Assembly: GCF_024320785.1 (NCBI RefSeq)
Contig: NZ_JANDBC010000001.1
Span: 1,122,001 to 1,186,000, forward strand
Direction: 5' to 3'
Origin: Gracilimonas sediminicola
Lineage (GTDB): Bacteria > Bacteroidota > Rhodothermia > Balneolales > Balneolaceae
DNA length: 64,000 nt
Shown here: positions 26,433-35,875 of the stretch, piece after piece
Layout of the letters: each line of letters starts with the position of its first letter
How positions within the stretch are numbered: the stretch's first letter is position 1
Translations under genes and position numbers: made by a program
Notes under the pieces: model-generated
What the model was told of the DNA's origin: nothing
The model's database searches: none
The model's input: only the letters and a program-made list of their open reading frames with translations

Positions 26433-27803
26433 TTACAGTGATAAAAATTTCTTAAACAAGGTTAGTTTTTCCGGTTCAATCAATTCGTGATTATGCCATA
26501 AAAGTACAAACTCCCCTCCGAGCCGGTTTAATTGATTATGGTAAAACACAATCTTTTGACCGGCCTCCTTTACAGTGTGTCCCATATACTTATTAGCCAA
26601 TAAACTGGCTTCCATTACAATGAGAGGATGCAGTTTAATAGCCAATGATTTTTTTGATTCCCAATCGAATGCTCTGAAAGGAAATGCCACACCAGCCCTG
26701 TATCCTGTCCTGTCTGCATAGCCAAGAGTATAATCATGTTTAATACCGGTTTTTTGTAAAATACGAGGCGTATGCCTCCAATCCCACCGTAAATAATGCT
26801 TTCTGCTGGTTTCTACAGGAGTATTAATTCCAAGTGATTTACATACCTTTTGAAGTTTTTGAACTTCTTTTCGTAGCAGATCAGGATTATGCCTGGTTTT
26901 GTAGGAAGGGTGCAATCCAATTTCATGTCCTGCCGTGTGTACTTGCTTTAAAATATCGGATATAGCAGGGTGTTCGATATCGTAGATCGCATCATATTCA
27001 CTTTTCGGCTTACCCGATATAAAGAAGAATGTACTTTTTAAATCATGTTTTTCCAGTAACCGGACAATCTCATTAAAATTATTGTAGGGGTCTACTCGAT
27101 AGTTTCCATCTTTTACTTTTTTGTACAGCTGATATCTCTTTTTTGCCTTTTTGGGCTTTTTTCGCACCAGCACATCACCAGCCAGCCTTTTTATTAATCG
27201 GATTTTGGAATAATTGAGGTATTCAAATGGCTGATCTACATCATGAGAAATATGTTTTAAATAAGCAGGTAATTTCTTTCCCGGCTTTAATTCTTCATCT
27301 CCAAATAGGTGCCCGGCCAATACTGTAAACCACTCCTGAATAATGGGACGATCAATCAGGTTTTTTTTAGCTATGAATGAAGTAGAACCAATTCGGCGCT
27401 GATGTGTATCCTTTTCTGCAAAATGAATATCAGCATATCCGCTCATTAGAAAAAAAGCCATTCCGATAACATCAACGGGTAACGTTCTTATACCGGAGTC
27501 ATTAGTCCTTTGCTTATTGGCAAACCATCCGGGTAGTTTGTCAAGAGATGCATTGTCATAACCCGTTTGATAGGCTTCTACTTCGGGTAATAATTTATGA
27601 TCCTTTTTATAAATCTGATCAAAGAAAACGTCTGGTATAAGGATCTGTTTTTCTTCAAAAGTAATAGAATAGCCGTCTGCTTCATCCAGTATTTCCAGCG
27701 CATAGTCCAGTTTCAGAAAATCCCTTATCATTACATCAAAAACGAACTGCTTTTCTGAAATGCAATCAGGGCTTGAAGTTATCTTAACAATATGATCCGT
27801 CAT
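26433..27803 (-). CDS. Polysaccharide deacetylase-like protein with N-terminal DUF7033-like domain
   Basis: The 456-residue protein has an N-terminal domain of about 150 residues (DYALEILDEADGYSITFEEKQ) typical of DUF7033, then a NodB-like deacetylase domain. Its metal-binding elements are visible: HDVDQPFEY (first Asp pair) and GHEIGLHPSY (HxxxH-like pair); the region STFFFISG is a strand of the barrel. It probably removes acetyl groups from sugars during or after glycan assembly. No signal peptide is visible, so it may act in the cytoplasm. It overlaps the preceding gene by 4 nt and is 1 nt from the following one. Confidence 0.83.
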   Translation of the reverse strand: MTDHIVKITSSPDCISEKQFVFDVMIRDFLKLDYALEILDEADGYSITFEEKQILIPDVFFDQIYKKDHKLLPEVEAYQTGYDNASLDKLPGWFANKQRTNDSGIRTLPVDVIGMAFFLMSGYADIHFAEKDTHQRRIGSTSFIAKKNLIDRPIIQEWFTVLAGHLFGDEELKPGKKLPAYLKHISHDVDQPFEYLNYSKIRLIKRLAGDVLVRKKPKKAKKRYQLYKKVKDGNYRVDPYNNFNEIVRLLEKHDLKSTFFFISGKPKSEYDAIYDIEHPAISDILKQVHTAGHEIGLHPSYKTRHNPDLLRKEVQKLQKVCKSLGINTPVETSRKHYLRWDWRHTPRILQKTGIKHDYTLGYADRTGYRAGVAFPFRAFDWESKKSLAIKLHPLIVMEASLLANKYMGHTVKEAGQKIVFYHNQLNRLGGEFVLLWHNHELIEPEKLTLFKKFLSL

Positions 27804-28738
27804 TCCTTAATTCTCTTTAGCAGCTTCTTTCCATAATAAAAGGGAGCAAACCTCTTACTGACTGCCTGGATATTATGAAAGTAAACTTGCTTAGCTCCAA
27901 AAGAACTAAAATATCGCTCGATAGATTTAATGCTTGAGCCTTCAAAATCAAAAGCATTTTCTCTGTTGTTTGCTTCTTTTATGCCGTTCCAGAGCACCAA
28001 AGATACTGCACCGGGAATTTCAGAATCTGGGTCAAATCCCCCCGCCAGATAGTATGTTGCATCATCATCATGAATAAACAGTTGAGCAGCATGGAGTTTT
28101 CCTTCAGAATCTTTGGCCCCGAAGATACTTGCCCTTTCTCTCGCAGACGCTTGCTTAACCAATTCTGTAATTAACTCTTTTGAATACGATGGTTTTAAAC
28201 CTTGCCGGTCAAAAGTTTTGACAACCATATCATATAACTCTCCTGCTTTGATGTTTTTGCTCACTTCAAGCTCTTCTTCGGCCCGGCGAATATCTCTTCT
28301 GACAGAGCTTTTCAATCTCTTCCAGGTTTTGTCGGTATCAAATGGATACTCGAACCTGAATGTAGTTAACGAGTGCTGGGTAAACCCATTCCAAATAAAG
28401 GGCAGATAATTGACTATGTCTTCGCTTAGGTTATATGTCAGTTTATCAAAGTGAGGAAGGTTCTCGATAAGCTTTTCGAGCATGGACCGTTCCGTACTGT
28501 GAACCGTTTCAGTTTTAGGGCTTGTTTGCTTTATCCACGGCCCTAATTTCTGTGTCAAAACAGGCATCTGTACGAATGTAAAGCCTTTCTCTTTTCTTTT
28601 CACTACCGGCCAGCGCGCATAAATTTCCCCGCCTTTCTCAATACGAATATCTTCCCACTGGTTAGGTGCTACAATATCTAACCACCAGGGTTGCATAAAT
28701 ATATTTCCGGGCAACTCATGAGGAGTCATTTCAGTCAT
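27800..28738 (-). CDS. FemAB/GNAT-like acyltransferase
   Basis: The 312-residue protein has the two-lobed GNAT fold of the FemAB/BioF2-like group: TFRFEYPFDTDKTWKRLKSSVRRDIRRAEE in the first lobe, and AQLFIHDDDATYYLAGGFDPDSE with FDFEGSSIKSIERYFSSFGA in the second. Such proteins attach an acyl or aminoacyl group to an amino sugar. Start overlaps the sulfotransferase end by 8 nt and its end overlaps the deacetylase start by 4 nt. An N-acyl transfer to a deacetylated sugar made by its neighbours would make sense, but this is inference. Confidence 0.8.
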   Translation of the reverse strand: MTEMTPHELPGNIFMQPWWLDIVAPNQWEDIRIEKGGEIYARWPVVKRKEKGFTFVQMPVLTQKLGPWIKQTSPKTETVHSTERSMLEKLIENLPHFDKLTYNLSEDIVNYLPFIWNGFTQHSLTTFRFEYPFDTDKTWKRLKSSVRRDIRRAEEELEVSKNIKAGELYDMVVKTFDRQGLKPSYSKELITELVKQASARERASIFGAKDSEGKLHAAQLFIHDDDATYYLAGGFDPDSEIPGAVSLVLWNGIKEANNRENAFDFEGSSIKSIERYFSSFGAKQVYFHNIQAVSKRFAPFYYGKKLLKRIKE

Positions 28739-29642
28739 TCCAGATTTTTTCTAATTCTTCTGCCAATTCATCTTCTGGTACTTTAGAATATGGAAAAGAT
28801 AAAGGTATAAGCTCATCTAATTTTTGAACATAATCATTTAGATGAAACTGTTGGGCAACCTTTTTAACCAATTCCCGGGGATTTTCACAAATGTCTTTAT
28901 ATGATATATTCATGAACGATGCCCCAACTGCTGCTAAGTCTCTTTGAATGATAGATTCTATTTCATTGATTTGCCAAACCACTTTTTCAGTTTCAGGAAG
29001 TTTGTTTTTTTCAATCCATCCCGGCGGTTTAACACTCCACCACTGTTCTGATCTAATTCCATTTGAACCTCGTGCTTTTATAATCGAATAAGCGGTTGCC
29101 ACCTTATCTCTTGTTATCCACAAAAAGATAGAATTAGGGAAAAGCTTAGCTAATGCCTTAATTCTCAGAGAATGGACTGTATTCTTAGAAACAAAAAGCC
29201 TGTTCGGATAGCCGATCGCTTGTATCATCTTTTTGAATTCTTTAGCATCTTTTTCCTCTAAATCATCAGCATCTGTGTATGGATGCTCTTTTGGAAAGTA
29301 CTGGTAAAAAAGCGGACCTCCTTCATGAGGGCCGTTGGCTGATTGGGTATATCCATATGCTGATTCAAAGGAGGGGGGAATCAATTTTTTGGAATAAATC
29401 AAACGTTCTGCCATCCTCGTTATTAATGCTATCCTATATCTTTTTACAACCCGGTTGCTAAGGTAAGAAGTCTTAAAAGCTGTGCAAAAAAGTTGATAAG
29501 CTAATGTAGTCCCCGACCTCGGCACCCCGATGATCCAAATCGGCTTTGCATCATGGTTATAGTTCAATGATTTTCTGAAATATCTTTCAAGCGGCTTCAG
29601 TGCCAAACTTTGTAAGGATATAAAAAATTGACTGAGCTTCAT
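28731..29642 (-). CDS. Sulfotransferase-family protein
   Basis: A second PAPS-dependent sulfotransferase (303 residues). The 5'-phosphosulfate loop is GVPRSGTT at residues 39-46, and WITRDKVATAYSIIKARG supplies the 3'-phosphate-binding Arg and Ser. It shares the general plan of the one at 21691-22704 but is clearly different in sequence, so the two may sulfate different positions. It begins 4 nt after the methyltransferase stop. Confidence 0.85.
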   Translation of the reverse strand: MKLSQFFISLQSLALKPLERYFRKSLNYNHDAKPIWIIGVPRSGTTLAYQLFCTAFKTSYLSNRVVKRYRIALITRMAERLIYSKKLIPPSFESAYGYTQSANGPHEGGPLFYQYFPKEHPYTDADDLEEKDAKEFKKMIQAIGYPNRLFVSKNTVHSLRIKALAKLFPNSIFLWITRDKVATAYSIIKARGSNGIRSEQWWSVKPPGWIEKNKLPETEKVVWQINEIESIIQRDLAAVGASFMNISYKDICENPRELVKKVAQQFHLNDYVQKLDELIPLSFPYSKVPEDELAEELEKIWND

Positions 29643-29646
29643 CGGT

Positions 29647-30264
29647 TTAACTTAATGAGGCAGCAAAAAAATGATGGTTTCTATATCTGTATGAATGGTC
29701 TATAGTATACCCGATATCTGAAAATATCTGTTTAATACTATCAGTTGTTATATGGTTAATACCTAATTCCCAGTGATGATTTTTTGTATGTATGTAATTG
29801 CGCTTTCGCCCAATATGAATAGTTTTTCTACCTAACTTTGGTAAATAATACTCTGCAAAAAAGTAAGTTTTATGCGCATGAGGAATACTAAAAAAAAGCT
29901 TATCCACTTTATTCTCAGCCAACTCTTTCCAAACTTTTTTGGCGCTTTCAAATGGAATATGTTCAAATATTTCGAAGGCTAAATACACGTCAGCCTCCGG
30001 CAATTCGTCCTCGATAATATTAGCCTGAATATCAGGATTCTTATTCTCATCAATATCCAGAGTGGTTACCTGGTATCCTTTTCTTCGCAAATAGCTGGAT
30101 GTTAATCCGCTTCCCACTCCAATCTCTATAATTTTAGCATCTTTTGACAAGCCGCTTTTGTTTAATATCAGGTTGAGCTGATGCCAGTAAAGTGTCCAGT
30201 GCCCTCTGTTTTCAAGCTTATAAATCCATTCATGGGAAAATGTAATTTCAGAAGAATTTTTCAT
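29647..30264 (-). CDS. Class I SAM-dependent methyltransferase
   Basis: The 205-residue protein has the SAM-binding motif IIEIGVGSGLTSSYLRRKG, then TTLDIDENKNPD for the adenosine acidic loop, and AFEIFEHIPFESAKK as post-II motif. It resembles small methyltransferases of polysaccharide clusters that cap or decorate sugars; the acceptor is unknown. It heads the minus-strand glycan operon and is divergent from the flippase, separated by about 124 nt of AT-rich sequence without a convincing promoter. Confidence 0.85.
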   Translation of the reverse strand: MKNSSEITFSHEWIYKLENRGHWTLYWHQLNLILNKSGLSKDAKIIEIGVGSGLTSSYLRRKGYQVTTLDIDENKNPDIQANIIEDELPEADVYLAFEIFEHIPFESAKKVWKELAENKVDKLFFSIPHAHKTYFFAEYYLPKLGRKTIHIGRKRNYIHTKNHHWELGINHITTDSIKQIFSDIGYTIDHSYRYRNHHFFAASLS

Positions 30265-30388
30265 TAACTTTATTAATCAGGATTTCAGAATGGATTTATT
30301 ATCGGTAGCTTCACACCACTAAAATAGAAAAACACAGATAAAATAAAGCCTTAATTAATCTGTATATAATTAATCAGTTTAAGTCAGT

Positions 30389-31870
30389 TTGGGAATAATA
30401 ATAAAACAAAGCTTACGCAATGCAATAATATCCTATATCGGGATTATTATAGGCTTTGTCACCACCATTCAGCTTTATCCGCATATTCTTGAGGCTGACC
30501 AATTCGGGCTTACCAGGATTTTAATTGCCATTTCTACTATAAGTGTTCAAATCATCACTTTTGGTATTCCAAATTCTGTAATAAAGTTTTTCCCAGCACT
30601 CTCAAAAAAAACAGATAACCCGTCAGGAATATTTTGGGCCTTTTTAATTCCGCCTGCCATCGGGTTTTTAGCCTACTCATTAATCCTCATCTTTTTCAGA
30701 GATTTTGTTATCAGCTTTTATGACTCGGGATCAGGCTTGCTCGAAGAATACTACCTGTACATCATTCCACTCGTATTATTCACGGTATCCTTCAGTGTTT
30801 TAAATTCCTTCGTAAAGGCCCAATTCAACACTGTTTTTGCCTCTTTTTTGCAAGACATTTTCCTTAGAGTGATGATGATCCTCGATTTAGTTCTATTCTA
30901 TTTCGATTTCATTACGTTTGATACTTTTATGCTGATATTTATTGGGAGCTATGCGTTGCTCTACCTGCTTCTTTTTGGCTATGCATTAAAGGAAAAGCTA
31001 CTGAATTTTAAGCCGGTGCTGCAAATATTTGACAAAGACACCAGGGAAAAGATACGCAGTTACAGTTTTTACTCCTTTTTTAGTGGTTTAACCATGTTGT
31101 TGATTGGCAATATTGACCTGATCATGGTTGGTACCTTTAATGGCCTTGAGCAAACAGGAATTTACGCTATCGCACTCTATGTTGGTTCGGTTATTACAGT
31201 ACCAAAAAAATCAATTACTAAGATTTCATTTCCTGTAATCGCAGCAGCTTTTCAAAGGAATGATATACAGAATGTAAAAGAGGTATATAAACAAACCTCG
31301 CTAAACCAATTCCTGACGGGTCTTATCATTTATATAGGCGTAATCGCCAATATTGATAATTTATACGAGATGCTACCCAAAGAGTATGTAGATGGCAGCA
31401 TTGTTATCATCATAATAGGCTTGGGTAATCTTCTGGAAATGGTAACCGGTGCCAATGGACAAATAATAATCGCCTCAAAATACTTTCGGTTCGATTTTTA
31501 CTCATCCTGGATACTCGTAATTCTCGCCATTACACTCAATGCTGTTTTGATTCCGATGTTTGGATTACAAGGCGCTGCATTAGCCACGGCTGCTTCCATT
31601 TTTACCTATAATATTATTAAGGTGATTTTTGTCTGGGTGAAATTCAAAATGCAACCATTTACATGGAATTTATTGGGATTGCTTGCAACAGGAATAGCCA
31701 TTCTCCTCCTCTCCTATTTAGTGCCTCAATTCGAAAACATATATGTTGATATTGCCATCAGGTCCATATGTATGGCGGCTGTCTATTTTGCCGCTGTTTG
31801 GATTTTCAAGCTTTCTGATGAAGTGAATAACTTCATATCAGAGCAACTAAAGAGAGTGCTTAAGAACTGA
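30389..31870 (+). CDS. Wzx-like oligosaccharide flippase
   Basis: The 493-residue membrane protein has about twelve to fourteen hydrophobic helices with the polysaccharide-synthase/flippase family beginning (SLRNAIISYIGIIIGFVTTIQLYPHIL). It probably flips lipid-linked glycan units across the inner membrane. It is the only clear transport step of the cluster; no Wzy polymerase or priming glycosyltransferase was identified. A TTG at 30389 gives the first residues MGIIIKQS and aligns well; no in-frame ATG is near. The sequence around it is visibly AT-rich. Confidence 0.85.
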   Translation: MGIIIKQSLRNAIISYIGIIIGFVTTIQLYPHILEADQFGLTRILIAISTISVQIITFGIPNSVIKFFPALSKKTDNPSGIFWAFLIPPAIGFLAYSLILIFFRDFVISFYDSGSGLLEEYYLYIIPLVLFTVSFSVLNSFVKAQFNTVFASFLQDIFLRVMMILDLVLFYFDFITFDTFMLIFIGSYALLYLLLFGYALKEKLLNFKPVLQIFDKDTREKIRSYSFYSFFSGLTMLLIGNIDLIMVGTFNGLEQTGIYAIALYVGSVITVPKKSITKISFPVIAAAFQRNDIQNVKEVYKQTSLNQFLTGLIIYIGVIANIDNLYEMLPKEYVDGSIVIIIIGLGNLLEMVTGANGQIIIASKYFRFDFYSSWILVILAITLNAVLIPMFGLQGAALATAASIFTYNIIKVIFVWVKFKMQPFTWNLLGLLATGIAILLLSYLVPQFENIYVDIAIRSICMAAVYFAAVWIFKLSDEVNNFISEQLKRVLKN

Positions 31871-31960
31871 TTTGACTCTCCTTCAGCTCAAAGCAATTCA
31901 CCTTTGGGAACCTTATCTTTAGTGCCAATTAGCACAAGTAATTATCATCTGATTTAACCC

Positions 31961-33229
31961 ATGCCCAAACCCAAATACACTACCCACCTTGGAATGGTGG
32001 ACATCCTTCCTGACGAATCCCCTAAATGGAGAGCTCTCGAACAGATTATTCACGAGGAAGCCGCTAAATTTAATTTCGAAGAAATTCGCACTCCCATCAT
32101 GGAGCAAACCGAGTTGATTGTGCGGGGCGTGGGACAATTGACGGATATTGTATCTAAAGAGATTTTTGCTTTCGAAAAGGGGGACAGTCATTATGTGTTG
32201 CGGCCTGAGCTGACCGCTCCCGTGGTACGTGCATTTGTGGAACATCATATGCAGCAGCGTGGCGGTTCTCAGAAGCTTTACTACATCGGACCGATGTTCC
32301 GGGCAGAGAAACCTCAGAAAGGGCGGCAAAGACAATTTCATCAGTTTGGGCTGGAGATACTGGGCAGCGACGATCCTATCGCTGATGTTGAGTGCATCGC
32401 TTTTATGATGCGTATCTATCAGCGTATCGGCATTAAGAATTTTGACCTGAAGCTCAATTCTGTGGGTGACCCGGAAAGCCGGGAAGCATACAAAGAGGCT
32501 TTGCGGGCATATCTTAAACCAAATCTGGATGAGATGAGCGAGCTATCTCAAAAACGATTTGAGAAAAACCCGATGCGAATACTCGACTCTAAGGAAGAGG
32601 AGGATCAGCCGTTCATCGAACAAGCTCCGGTGATACAGGATTACCTGAATGAGGAATCAAAAGAGCATTTTGAAAAGGTTAAAAGCTACCTGGACGACCT
32701 CGGCATTGCCTATTCCCTCGATCCACATCTTGTCCGCGGCATGGATTACTATACCCGAACTGCTTTTGAGTTAACCAGCTCGGATCTGGGTTCCCAGGAT
32801 GCTTTAGCCGGCGGTGGTCGTTACGACCTGCTGGTTGAAGAGGTTGGCGGCCCTTCTACCCCTGCTGTTGGGTTTGCCGCCGGCATGGAGCGGCTGATGA
32901 TTGCCTGCGAAGAACTGGGTATTGAGCTTGCCGAGGAGAAGTCTGTAGATGTTTATTTCGTAACACTTGGTGATGCTGCACGAAAATGGGCACTCACCCA
33001 TCTTCCCAAAACCAGGGAAGCCGGACTTTCAGCCACCATGGATTACATGAGTCGTTCCATGAAAGCGCAGATGAAAGATGCGAATCGTGAAAATGCCCTT
33101 TATACCCTTATTATTGGGGATAATGAATTGAATGAAGGCAAGTTCACCCTCCGCAATATGAAAGAAAGCGAAGAAATGCCCCTCAGTTTTGATGAGATCA
33201 TTGAAAAGTTGACAAAGAAACTGCTCTAA
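31961..33229 (+). CDS. hisS: Histidyl-tRNA synthetase
   Basis: A 422-residue class II synthetase. Conserved segments: TPIMEQTELIVRGVG near the start, YYIGPMFRAEKPQKGRQRQFHQFGLEILG (motif 2 region), LVRGMDYYTRTAFE and the AGGGRYDLLVEEVGG motif; the C-terminal anticodon-binding domain begins about residue 330. It charges tRNA-His in the cytoplasm. It lies downstream of the flippase but separated by 90 nt, and converges on the permease with only 8 nt between stops, without a visible terminator. Confidence 0.96.
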   Translation: MPKPKYTTHLGMVDILPDESPKWRALEQIIHEEAAKFNFEEIRTPIMEQTELIVRGVGQLTDIVSKEIFAFEKGDSHYVLRPELTAPVVRAFVEHHMQQRGGSQKLYYIGPMFRAEKPQKGRQRQFHQFGLEILGSDDPIADVECIAFMMRIYQRIGIKNFDLKLNSVGDPESREAYKEALRAYLKPNLDEMSELSQKRFEKNPMRILDSKEEEDQPFIEQAPVIQDYLNEESKEHFEKVKSYLDDLGIAYSLDPHLVRGMDYYTRTAFELTSSDLGSQDALAGGGRYDLLVEEVGGPSTPAVGFAAGMERLMIACEELGIELAEEKSVDVYFVTLGDAARKWALTHLPKTREAGLSATMDYMSRSMKAQMKDANRENALYTLIIGDNELNEGKFTLRNMKESEEMPLSFDEIIEKLTKKLL

Positions 33230-33237
33230 GATTCGTT

Positions 33238-35343
33238 TTACTTAAGCAGTTTTTTCAACTCTTTGATGTCTTCAATCTCTCCGATAATGGAAAGCTCATC
33301 TCCTTCCTGAAGTACGGTGATACCATGCGGGATTTTGATCTGGTCTTTCCTTCGGATAATGGTAATCAGGCTTTGTCCCGGCAACGACACATCTTTAATC
33401 ATTTTCCCGATAAACTCATCAGTTTTATCCTCCGGATTCAGGATGAGTCGGATAAAGCGCTCGTCACGCAGCAGAATTTCTTTCAGTTCTGCTTCATTTT
33501 CTGCATTCACCCACCGGTCAAGGAAGTTCTTTGTGCCTACCATTTCAGCAACATGAGCCAGAATTCTCAAATGCTGACCGGAATTTTCATCAGAGCTGAT
33601 AAAGAATAACAGGCAGTTTAGTTTTTCTGCCCCTGCTTTTTTGGAGTCCAGATTCTTAAGTTTATCTACTTCCAGCCCTTCCTTCACCCGTACCAACACC
33701 ATCTCCGGCTCCACCTTTTCTTTCATCCGGGCATGATTAAGAGCCACCCCTTTAGCAATAGGGATAATTCGGTCTTCTTCCAACTGAGAAAGCATGTCGT
33801 ACAGTTCATTGGGGTTTTTACCCAGTTGTTCGGCAAATTCCTCACTGGTAGCCGTCAGAATTTCATCGTAACTGGTGGATCCTGAGAACTCCAGTACCCT
33901 GGCCCTTGAGATCATTTCTTCATAAGGGTCTTCCTGGCGAAGGCCTTTTTCTCTCAAAATAGTTCTCATTTCGTGCTCCAACCCCTGATCTTTATTTTCC
34001 CCCAACCGGGCATGAACATGGAAAATAGCACCTTGACGATCTACCTTGTCAGCTGCATAATACTTGAACCAGATTACACCAAACACACTCACTACAAGAG
34101 TAAATAGAATGGAAAGCCCACCCATTTCAAAAATCAGGATAATCGACAATATGATCCCGGCAATCTGAATCCATGGGTAGAAAGGTGAATTGAAACCAGG
34201 GTCGTATTCCTCAATTTTACTTTCCCGCATCACAATAACGGCAAGATTCAGCAGGCCAAATAACAACAACTGAAATGCACTGGCTAACTTGGCCACTTCT
34301 GCCACATTAAAAGCAACAAGGAAGAAAATCATCATCAACACGGTTGCTACTACCGACCATAGAGGCGTTCCAAGCTTACTTAGTTTGGCGAAACGTTCAT
34401 TAATCAGCTTATCCCGTGCCATCGCCATTGGGTAGCGAGAAGCCGACATAATACCCGCGTTACCTGTTGAGGCAAAAGCAGCAACTGCTGCAATCACTAC
34501 CAAAATCAGTCCGGTGGGTTCCGGCAGCCAGTCTAAAAATACTTCTCCTGCAGTAGCTACCGGTGTTAAATCCTCACGGAACGCTTCCGGTTCAAGCAGC
34601 GCTACCATGATATAAACGCCAATCACATATACAAAAACCGCCGTTGCTATCGCAAGGAACATCCCCAGGGGAATATTCCGGTCCGGGTTTTTCACCTCTT
34701 CGGCTATACTGGCTACTTTGGTAAGTCCCGCATAAGAAACAAAAACCATTCCCACCGTGGCAAAGAAGCCATAATATCCATCAATAAAGAAAGGAGTGAA
34801 TTGCTCCCTGGTAATCTTAACGATATCCATATTAAACACAGCAAACACACCCTGAATAATATAGAACGCCATTATGGAAACCAATGCAGCAACCAGAACT
34901 TTTTGCAAGAATGTAGTCTCTTTGGCTCCCACTACATTTAAAATCCCGAAAACAATTGTCAGGATGATCGCTACAGGAACTATAGGCACTTCATAAAAGA
35001 TGGAGATGTAGGCTCCCATCCCGATTAAGGCAAACGCACTTTTTAGCACCAGTGCAAGCCACGAACCATAGCCCCCTATGGTGCCAATCATAGGTCCGAG
35101 ACTTCTATCAATGATGTAGTAGGTTCCCCCGGCTCTGGGCATGGCAGTAGCCAATTCAGCCACACTAAACATGGTGGGCAATACAATCAACCCGGAAACA
35201 AAATAAGCGAGAAATACGGATGGGCCTGTTTCTGCAGCAGCCAGACCCGGCAATAGAAAAAACCCCGAGCTAAACATAGCCCCTGTTGCAATCGCATATA
35301 CGTCTGAGAGGCCTAATTCTTTAGCTAATTTTTCGTGCTTCAT
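33238..35343 (-). CDS. Amino-acid permease fused to PTS EIIA-like and RCK_C domains
   Basis: The 701-residue protein has an APC-type permease of about twelve helices (residues about 10-430; start GLSDVYAIATGAMFSSGFF). After a linker (430-485), residues about 485-630 look like a fructose/mannitol-type EIIA domain with a histidine in the active-site position (GVALNHAR, His537) and the internal LLFFISSDENSGQHLRILAHVAE. Residues about 635-701 form a TrkA-C/RCK_C ligand-binding domain (VSLPGQSLITIIRRKD). Permease activity could respond to phosphorylation by HPr (encoded at 17180-17452) or to a small ligand; this is inference. Substrate unknown. Confidence 0.85.
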   Translation of the reverse strand: MKHEKLAKELGLSDVYAIATGAMFSSGFFLLPGLAAAETGPSVFLAYFVSGLIVLPTMFSVAELATAMPRAGGTYYIIDRSLGPMIGTIGGYGSWLALVLKSAFALIGMGAYISIFYEVPIVPVAIILTIVFGILNVVGAKETTFLQKVLVAALVSIMAFYIIQGVFAVFNMDIVKITREQFTPFFIDGYYGFFATVGMVFVSYAGLTKVASIAEEVKNPDRNIPLGMFLAIATAVFVYVIGVYIMVALLEPEAFREDLTPVATAGEVFLDWLPEPTGLILVVIAAVAAFASTGNAGIMSASRYPMAMARDKLINERFAKLSKLGTPLWSVVATVLMMIFFLVAFNVAEVAKLASAFQLLLFGLLNLAVIVMRESKIEEYDPGFNSPFYPWIQIAGIILSIILIFEMGGLSILFTLVVSVFGVIWFKYYAADKVDRQGAIFHVHARLGENKDQGLEHEMRTILREKGLRQEDPYEEMISRARVLEFSGSTSYDEILTATSEEFAEQLGKNPNELYDMLSQLEEDRIIPIAKGVALNHARMKEKVEPEMVLVRVKEGLEVDKLKNLDSKKAGAEKLNCLLFFISSDENSGQHLRILAHVAEMVGTKNFLDRWVNAENEAELKEILLRDERFIRLILNPEDKTDEFIGKMIKDVSLPGQSLITIIRRKDQIKIPHGITVLQEGDELSIIGEIEDIKELKKLLK

Positions 35344-35420
35344 ATATTAATAGAGTAAGTACAGTTTTTTTATAGCGTTTATTTAATGACGTGTTACTTA
35401 AAATCCCGATGTCTTCAGGT

Positions 35421-35663
35421 TTATTCTAAAACCTCTTTCCCGTTAGTATTCGGATCAGCCTGATTATGATATGACTTCCAAATTCGAGCGCCCATTCTGA
35501 TTCCATATCCTATCAACATTAAACCGATAAGTCCCTGAATTTTTATGCTTAGTACCGGGTGTAAGTTTAAGATCTCAATGATAGCGAATTCTAAAAGCGT
35601 AGCAATACCTAAGATGGCGATCAGCCAAATGAATTCTTTCAGAATCTTGGATCTTTTGCTCAT
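35421..35663 (-). CDS. Small two-helix membrane protein, unknown function
   Basis: The 80-residue protein from the ATG at 35661-35663 (MSKRSKILKEF) has two hydrophobic helices (IWLIAILGIATLLEFAIIEIL and GLIGLMLIGYGIRMGA) and a polar C-terminal tail. I preferred this start to an upstream codon at 35726, because the upstream 21 residues read as an unlikely addition. I recognise no family. It lies between the permease and the antiporter. Confidence 0.5.
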   Translation of the reverse strand: MSKRSKILKEFIWLIAILGIATLLEFAIIEILNLHPVLSIKIQGLIGLMLIGYGIRMGARIWKSYHNQADPNTNGKEVLE

Positions 35664-35875
35664 AGTTTTGAATTTATATCCGTCTGTATAATAATACAAC
35701 CATACTAAAATTCCATGCCGTTCCACAAGTTTTGAAAAGCTTTGCCTTCCGTTTCAGTGGTGATTTGGATTTCTCCAACTTTGCCTGACTTTCTTTATCT
35801 TTTGGGTTCTGAACTTTTATGTATTCAAATCTATTGCAACAAACCGTAGTCACATGCTGATACGGTTTTTTTATT

